Part shown: in pieces, positions 40,135-43,812 of the stretch
How positions within the stretch are numbered: position 1 is the stretch's first letter
Layout of the letters: each line of letters opens with the position of its first letter
Assembly (NCBI RefSeq): GCF_947631555.1
Contig: NZ_CANRLT010000014.1
Span: forward strand, 1-43,812
Source of the DNA: an uncultured Mailhella sp.
Lineage (GTDB): Bacteria > Desulfobacterota > Desulfovibrionia > Desulfovibrionales > Desulfovibrionaceae
Length of the DNA stretch: 43,812 nucleotides
Direction: 5' to 3'
Translations under genes and position numbers: made by a program
Notes under the pieces: model-generated
What the model was told of the DNA's origin: nothing
Databases searched by the model: none
The model's input: the letters and a program-made list of their open reading frames with translations, nothing else

Positions 40135-40929
40135 CTACTTGCTGGGCACGACTGCGCCTTCGTACTTTTCGTTGATGAACTTTCTAATCTCGGCACTCTT
40201 AAGAATGGCCGCAAGGTCCTTCAGTTCCTGACGGTTTTCATCCCCATCCCGCACAGCGAGAATATTGCCGTAGGTTGCGGCGGCAACGGAATCGGTGGTT
40301 TCAGCGGCCAGGGCATCTTTTACCTTCAAGCCACCCAAGATGGCGTAGTTTCCGTTGATGGTGGCAATGTCCACGTCGGGAAGCGAACGAACCAGCTGTG
40401 CAGCCTCAATCTCTTCGATCTTCAGTCCAAGAGGATTGGCCACAATATCCCGGCGAGTGGCATTCAGGCCCGCGCCGTCCTTGAGTTTCAGAAGTCCATT
40501 GTCCTGAAGCAGAAGCAGCGCGCGTGCCTCATTGGTCGTATCGTTGGGCACGGAGACAATGGCGCCTTTCTTGAGTGCCTTGAGTTCCCTGGTCTTGCCG
40601 GCATAGATGCCGAAAGGCTCATAATGCACTGTCGCGATGGAGATCAGCTTTGTGCCTTTTTCACTGTTGAAGTCCGTAAGGTACGGCTGGTGCTGGAAGT
40701 AGTTGGCGTCGAGTTCACCAGCATCGAGGGCCATGTTGGGCTGTACATAGTCTGCATACTCTACGATTTTGAGATCATGCCCCTTGGCCTTCATCATGGG
40801 AATGGCAGCCTGAAGGATCTCTGCGTGGGGAGTGGGCGAAGCCCCGACCTTGACTTCCGCTGCGTATGCGGAAGCGGCCGTCAGGGAGATGCTCAGCATG
40901 GCCGTGAAAAGAAGACTGCGAAGATTCAT
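40135..40929 (-). CDS. metQ: Methionine ABC transporter substrate-binding protein (MetQ/NlpA family)
   Basis: Periplasmic binding protein of the MetQ/NlpA family, 264 residues, that would capture methionine for the importer. MNLRSLLFTAMLSISLTAAS is a plain signal peptide ending at a likely AYA-AEV cleavage site. There is no lipobox cysteine, which most MetQ proteins have. KVGASPTPHAEILQ, VEYADYVQPNMALDAGELDANYFQHQPYL and NDTTNEARALLLLQ are typical. GAGGTG precedes the ATG, and it follows metI by 42 bases. Confidence 0.85.
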   Translation of the reverse strand: MNLRSLLFTAMLSISLTAASAYAAEVKVGASPTPHAEILQAAIPMMKAKGHDLKIVEYADYVQPNMALDAGELDANYFQHQPYLTDFNSEKGTKLISIATVHYEPFGIYAGKTRELKALKKGAIVSVPNDTTNEARALLLLQDNGLLKLKDGAGLNATRRDIVANPLGLKIEEIEAAQLVRSLPDVDIATINGNYAILGGLKVKDALAAETTDSVAAATYGNILAVRDGDENRQELKDLAAILKSAEIRKFINEKYEGAVVPSK

Positions 40930-40971
40930 GGTTCACCTCAGAAAAAGGTTTGACGCCTTGCGGCATCGTGT

Positions 40972-41634
40972 TCAAAATAAACGTTTATCCGAACGCTTCG
41001 TCGCCCAGTTGCCCAGCATCTGAAAAAGCTGGACGATGATGATGAGCAGAACGATGGTAGCGAACATGATATCCGTCTGATACCGGTTGTAGCCGTACAT
41101 GATGGCCAGCTTGCCCAAGCCGCCGCCGCCCACCGCGCCGGACATGGCCGAATAGCCGAGAATGGTAATGGCCGCCACAGCGCTTCCATTGAGCAGAGAA
41201 GGCAGTGCCTCGGGCAGCAGAACCTTGGCAATGATCTGCCAGGTGGACGCTCCCATGGACTGTGCGGCTTCCACTACTCCGCTGTCCACTTCCAGCAATG
41301 ACGCTTCAATGAGCCTGGCCACGAACGGAGCCGCAGCGATGACAAGCGGAACGATGGTGGCATTGTTGCCGATGGTCGTTCCCACCAGAAAGCGGGTAAA
41401 GGGAATGACCGCAATCATTAAAATGAGAAAGGGGAAGGAGCGCGTCAGGTTCACCACCACGTCCAGAACGCCGTAAAGAACGGGCCGGGGCCAGATACCG
41501 TCCCTGCGACATATGACGAGGAGCACTCCCAGAACCATGCCGAACACATAGGAAAGGAAGGTCGAAACCACCGTCATGTAGATTGTATCCACCACACCTT
41601 CCCAAAGCATGGCTATCATCTGCGCGTCAAACAT
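40972..41634 (-). CDS. metI: Methionine ABC transporter permease
   Basis: Integral-membrane permease of the MetNIQ type, 220 residues with about five membrane helices. IYMTVVSTFLSYVFGMVLGV is the first. The cytoplasmic coupling-loop motif is EAAQSMGASTWQIIAKVLLPEALPS (near 140). The helix before it starts LVIAAAPFVARLIEASLLEV. GGAGG lies nine bases before the start, which overlaps the metN stop by 8 bases. It pairs with MetN for methionine uptake across the inner membrane. Confidence 0.9.
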   Translation of the reverse strand: MFDAQMIAMLWEGVVDTIYMTVVSTFLSYVFGMVLGVLLVICRRDGIWPRPVLYGVLDVVVNLTRSFPFLILMIAVIPFTRFLVGTTIGNNATIVPLVIAAAPFVARLIEASLLEVDSGVVEAAQSMGASTWQIIAKVLLPEALPSLLNGSAVAAITILGYSAMSGAVGGGGLGKLAIMYGYNRYQTDIMFATIVLLIIIVQLFQMLGNWATKRSDKRLF

Positions 41635-42634
41635 GCTTCATATCCTCCAGTTCCAGGCCACGGGACGCGGCAAAGGCATAGATGCGTTCGCAGGCTTCTG
41701 CGTCATCGGGCAGCTGGAGTACCATCTGTCCGCATACTGCACCGTCGATCTCGCGCAAGTCCGAATACAGAATGCTGAGGGGCCGTCCACAGTCAAGAAT
41801 CATGTTGCCTATGACCGGTTCGAGACTGCTGCTGCCCGTGAACACGATGCGCACTACTCGCCCCTGGGGAAGCCGCTCCGGATCCAGTGCCTCGGGCATG
41901 ACCATAGTTCGCGCAGCCTCCGTGCGGGGATGATAAAAGACTTCCTCCACAGGACCGGTCTCGGCAATCTTTCCTCCGGCAATGATGGCAACATGACTGC
42001 ATATCTTCTCGATGACGCTCATTTCATGGGTGATGACCACCGCCGTGATACCGAGTCGGCGGTTAATATCCTTGATCAGAGCGAGTATGGAAGCTGTGGT
42101 GCTGGGATCGAGCGCTGACGTGGCCTCGTCGCACAGCAGAACTTTGGGATTGGTAGCCAAAGCGCGGGCAATTGCCACCCGCTGCTTCTGACCGCCGGAA
42201 AGCTGCGAGGGATACGAAGACGCTCGTTTTGACAGGCCCACGAGTTCCAGAAGTTCCGCAGCCCGCTTGCGCGCCGTTTCTCTGGGCGTACCAGTAAGTT
42301 CCAAGGGAAAGCAGACGTTCTCCTCGGCAGTACGCTGCATGAGCAGATTGAACTGCTGAAAGATCATGCCCATCGAGCGGCGGGCTTCGCGTAAGTCGCA
42401 CTCAGGCAGACGACAGAGATCCTTTCCCTCGAAAAGCACCTGTCCTCCTGTTGGGCGTTCCAGCATATTGATACAGCGTACAAGTGTAGACTTCCCTGCT
42501 CCGCTTCTACCGATGATACCGAAAATATCACCCTGATGTATGTCAAGATTTATGCCTTTGAGCGCATAAACCTCAGAATTCTTGCTCTGGAATTTCTTCT
42601 CCAGTCCTCGTATGCTGATGATTGGCTCAGCCAT
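41627..42634 (-). CDS. metN: Methionine ABC transporter ATP-binding protein
   Basis: ATP-binding subunit, 335 residues. Walker A is GRSGAGKST (near residue 40), Q-loop MIFQQFNLL (near 88), signature LSGGQKQRVAIARAL (near 143), Walker B VLLCDEATSALDP (near 164) and the H-loop VVITHEMSVIEKIC (near 198). The C-terminal part from about 260 is the NIL domain of MetN-type transporters, which senses intracellular methionine. The ATG at 42634 has GGAG six bases upstream; upstream in-frame starts in the promoter region are not used. Confidence 0.92.
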   Translation of the reverse strand: MAEPIISIRGLEKKFQSKNSEVYALKGINLDIHQGDIFGIIGRSGAGKSTLVRCINMLERPTGGQVLFEGKDLCRLPECDLREARRSMGMIFQQFNLLMQRTAEENVCFPLELTGTPRETARKRAAELLELVGLSKRASSYPSQLSGGQKQRVAIARALATNPKVLLCDEATSALDPSTTASILALIKDINRRLGITAVVITHEMSVIEKICSHVAIIAGGKIAETGPVEEVFYHPRTEAARTMVMPEALDPERLPQGRVVRIVFTGSSSLEPVIGNMILDCGRPLSILYSDLREIDGAVCGQMVLQLPDDAEACERIYAFAASRGLELEDMKHV

Positions 42635-42689
42635 GTATCGCTCCATCCGTTCTGGCAAACGGCCTGTTTCTGAAAGAAAACGAAAAAGG

Positions 42690-42718
42690 ATGGTATCGTG
42701 TTTCATCACGGTTGTGAA
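42690..42718 (-). promoter_or_regulatory. Candidate promoter of metNIQ
   Basis: On the minus strand TTCACA, a 17-base spacer and TACCAT, about 56 bases upstream of the metN start. I looked for a SAM riboswitch or S-box fold in 42635-42804 and saw none. Confidence 0.4.
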
Positions 42719-42804
42719 TAGATTTCTGCCCATGCGCATATGTACTTTCGGCAGCTTCAGGCATACTATGACAGGCAAGGCGATACTGCGCTTCTGGAGG
42801 AACG

Positions 42805-43287
42805 ATGTCTTCCCTCAAGAAAACCAACGCTGCCCGGACCCTCGACAAGCTGGGCATTCCCTACGTTCTCAACAGCTACCCTGTTGATCCCGATGACCTT
42901 TCCGCCACACATGTGGCCGAAGCTCTCAACGTCGATCCCGCCCGCGTGTTCAAGACGCTCGTGACCCGCGGACATCCGAACGGAATAGCGATGGCCTGCA
43001 TACCCGGCGACGCCGGACTTGACCTCAAGAAACTGGCGGCAGTCTTCGGCGACAAAAGTGTCGAAATGGTTCCACTGAAGGACGTTCTGCCTCTCACCGG
43101 CTACATTCGGGGCGGCTGCTCCCCTGTAGGAACCAAAAAGAAGTATCCCGTCTGCATCGACGCCAGCGCAAAAAATTTCGAAACTATCTACGTCTCCGCA
43201 GGCCAGCGCGGACTTCAGTTCGTCATCGCACCCGGAGATCTCGCACGCGCCGTTGGTGCCGTCTTTGCCGACATCGTCATGGAGTAG
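42805..43287 (+). CDS. ybaK: Cys-tRNA(Pro)/Cys-tRNA(Cys) deacylase, YbaK/EbsC type
   Basis: A 160-residue aminoacyl-tRNA editing protein that removes cysteine mischarged on tRNA(Pro). The family motifs are KKTNAARTLDKLGIPYVLNS at the start, VAEALNVDPARVFKTLV (near 38), GDAGLDLKKLAAVFGDKSVEM (near 70) and YIRGGCSPVGTKKKYPV (near 99), which contains the conserved Gly and the tRNA-binding loop. GGAGG lies four bases before the ATG. It is divergent from metN and four bases upstream of the NifA-like gene. Confidence 0.9.
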   Translation: MSSLKKTNAARTLDKLGIPYVLNSYPVDPDDLSATHVAEALNVDPARVFKTLVTRGHPNGIAMACIPGDAGLDLKKLAAVFGDKSVEMVPLKDVLPLTGYIRGGCSPVGTKKKYPVCIDASAKNFETIYVSAGQRGLQFVIAPGDLARAVGAVFADIVME

Positions 43288-43291
43288 CCCC

Positions 43292-43812
43292 ATGCACCTT
43301 GTCCTTCTCACAGAAATTGCCGATGCCCTGGAACGGGCACTGCCTCCGGAACAAGGGCTTCAGCTTTCCCTGCAGATCATGGCCAGGCATCTGCCCATGA
43401 AGCGAGCCTTCATCGCACTCACCGAACCCGAGGAACAGGACATCAGTATCCGCGCTTCGCTGGGGCTGTCTTCCGCAGAGCAGGCGCGCGGACACTATCT
43501 TCCGGGAGAAGGCGTCACCGGCAGCGTCATTGCCAGCGGCCGCCCGGAGATTGTCCCCGATATTTCAGACAGCTCCCGCTTCCTCAACAGAACGCGCTCC
43601 CGCAACCTCAAGCGGGAACATGCCGCCTTTCTGTGCGTCCCCATACGGCTTGACGATCAGGTGATCGGAGCCCTTGCCGTGGACAGACGCATGGGTATCA
43701 AGGAAGCTCTGGACGATCAGGCAAGGCTTCTTGTCATTATCGCCTCCATGCTGGCTCATACGGCATCGGAATGCCGTTCCCGCCCTCACACGCCGCACCG
43801 TGCCCTGCCACG
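43292..43812 (+). CDS. NifA-like sigma-54 regulator, N-terminal GAF part (runs off the window)
   Basis: Open to the right edge; at least 173 residues are present. The sequence MHLVLLTEIADALERALPPE begins a GAF domain: LPMKRAFIALTEPEEQDISI, then LPGEGVTGSVIASGRPEIVPD (near 71) and AAFLCVPIRLDDQVIGALAVD (near 110-130), ending ARLLVIIASMLAHTASEC. This layout is that of the N-terminal sensor of NifA/VnfA/AnfA-type activators. An AAA+ sigma-54 interaction domain and Fis-type helix-turn-helix would be expected further right. A four-base gap follows ybaK. Alternative: a phosphotransferase-system-like PtsP start also has such a GAF domain. Confidence 0.65.
   Translation, partial: MHLVLLTEIADALERALPPEQGLQLSLQIMARHLPMKRAFIALTEPEEQDISIRASLGLSSAEQARGHYLPGEGVTGSVIASGRPEIVPDISDSSRFLNRTRSRNLKREHAAFLCVPIRLDDQVIGALAVDRRMGIKEALDDQARLLVIIASMLAHTASECRSRPHTPHRALP

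Noticed and set aside
42635..42804. SAM riboswitch upstream of metN
   Set aside because: I looked for the conserved stem and kink-turn bases of SAM-I and for SAM-II-like motifs and found none; the leader is short.
1..43812. tRNA, rRNA, CRISPR array, insertion sequence or prophage
   Set aside because: No cloverleaf, no regular direct repeats with spacers, no transposase or integrase, and no phage structural genes were seen on either strand.

Overview
The window looks like a chromosomal segment from an anaerobic, sulfate-reducer-type bacterium of the Desulfovibrionaceae (Desulfovibrio, Bilophila or Mailhella-like). This rests on a Tat-exported periplasmic [FeFe] hydrogenase pair (HydA/HydB), anaerobic glycerol-3-phosphate dehydrogenase GlpABC, a PxxKW cysteine-rich protein, a DsrE-like protein, a 2-hydroxyacyl-CoA-dehydratase-type activase and an FmdE-molybdopterin-binding fusion. 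The placement is my reading of gene content, not a database match. I see no rRNA, tRNA, CRISPR array, insertion sequence or prophage. Forty-two protein genes are supported; the last runs off the right edge.

Layout. (1) 53-14579, minus strand: a tight nine-gene run reading rnc, a 1444-residue activase, a U32 peptidase-family protein, a DUF1786-like protein, a DUF456 membrane protein, a TrmJ/SpoU-type RNA methyltransferase, an RND membrane-fusion lipoprotein, an RND pump and agmatinase. Several junctions are ATGA overlaps. (2) 14726-21253: mostly small or lineage-specific genes (an orphan 108-residue protein, DsrE-like, a helical protein, PxxKW), then an M20 hydrolase, a GT4 glycosyltransferase, an exported cyclophilin-like protein and an acyl-ACP thioesterase. 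(3) 21491-28655: housekeeping genes. These are folK, a membrane-anchored YHS/TRASH-like protein, the overlapping minus-strand run rsmE-rarA-acyltransferase-rsmG, a tandem-GAF protein, a degenerate Nudix protein, rimI and a NimA-like flavoprotein. (4) 28656-29471: about 0.8 kb with at most one doubtful small gene.

(5) 29472-35475: a PHP phosphoesterase, then a HAD-IIA phosphatase divergent from glpABC, which suggests glycerol-3-phosphate handling. (6) 35880-38127: the FmdE/zinc-ribbon/molybdopterin-binding fusion followed one base later by mobA, behind an AT-rich leader with a dyad. (7) 38288-39928: hydA-hydB with a structured leader. (8) 40135-42634: metNIQ methionine importer. (9) 42805-43812: YbaK-type deacylase and the GAF-containing N-terminus of a NifA-like regulator.

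The main themes are RNA processing and modification (RNase III, U32, TrmJ, RsmG, RsmE, RarA as a genome-maintenance neighbour), anaerobic electron transfer (GlpABC, HydAB) and molybdenum cofactor work (FmdE fusion plus MobA). No wholly new multi-gene system is proven. The strongest candidates for something undescribed are the activase/DUF1786/U32 block inside the rnc operon, the FmdE fusion with its upstream dyad, and the 28.7-29.5 kb gap with a hairpin over a possible ribosome-binding site. Promoter calls are by eye against the sigma-70 consensus.
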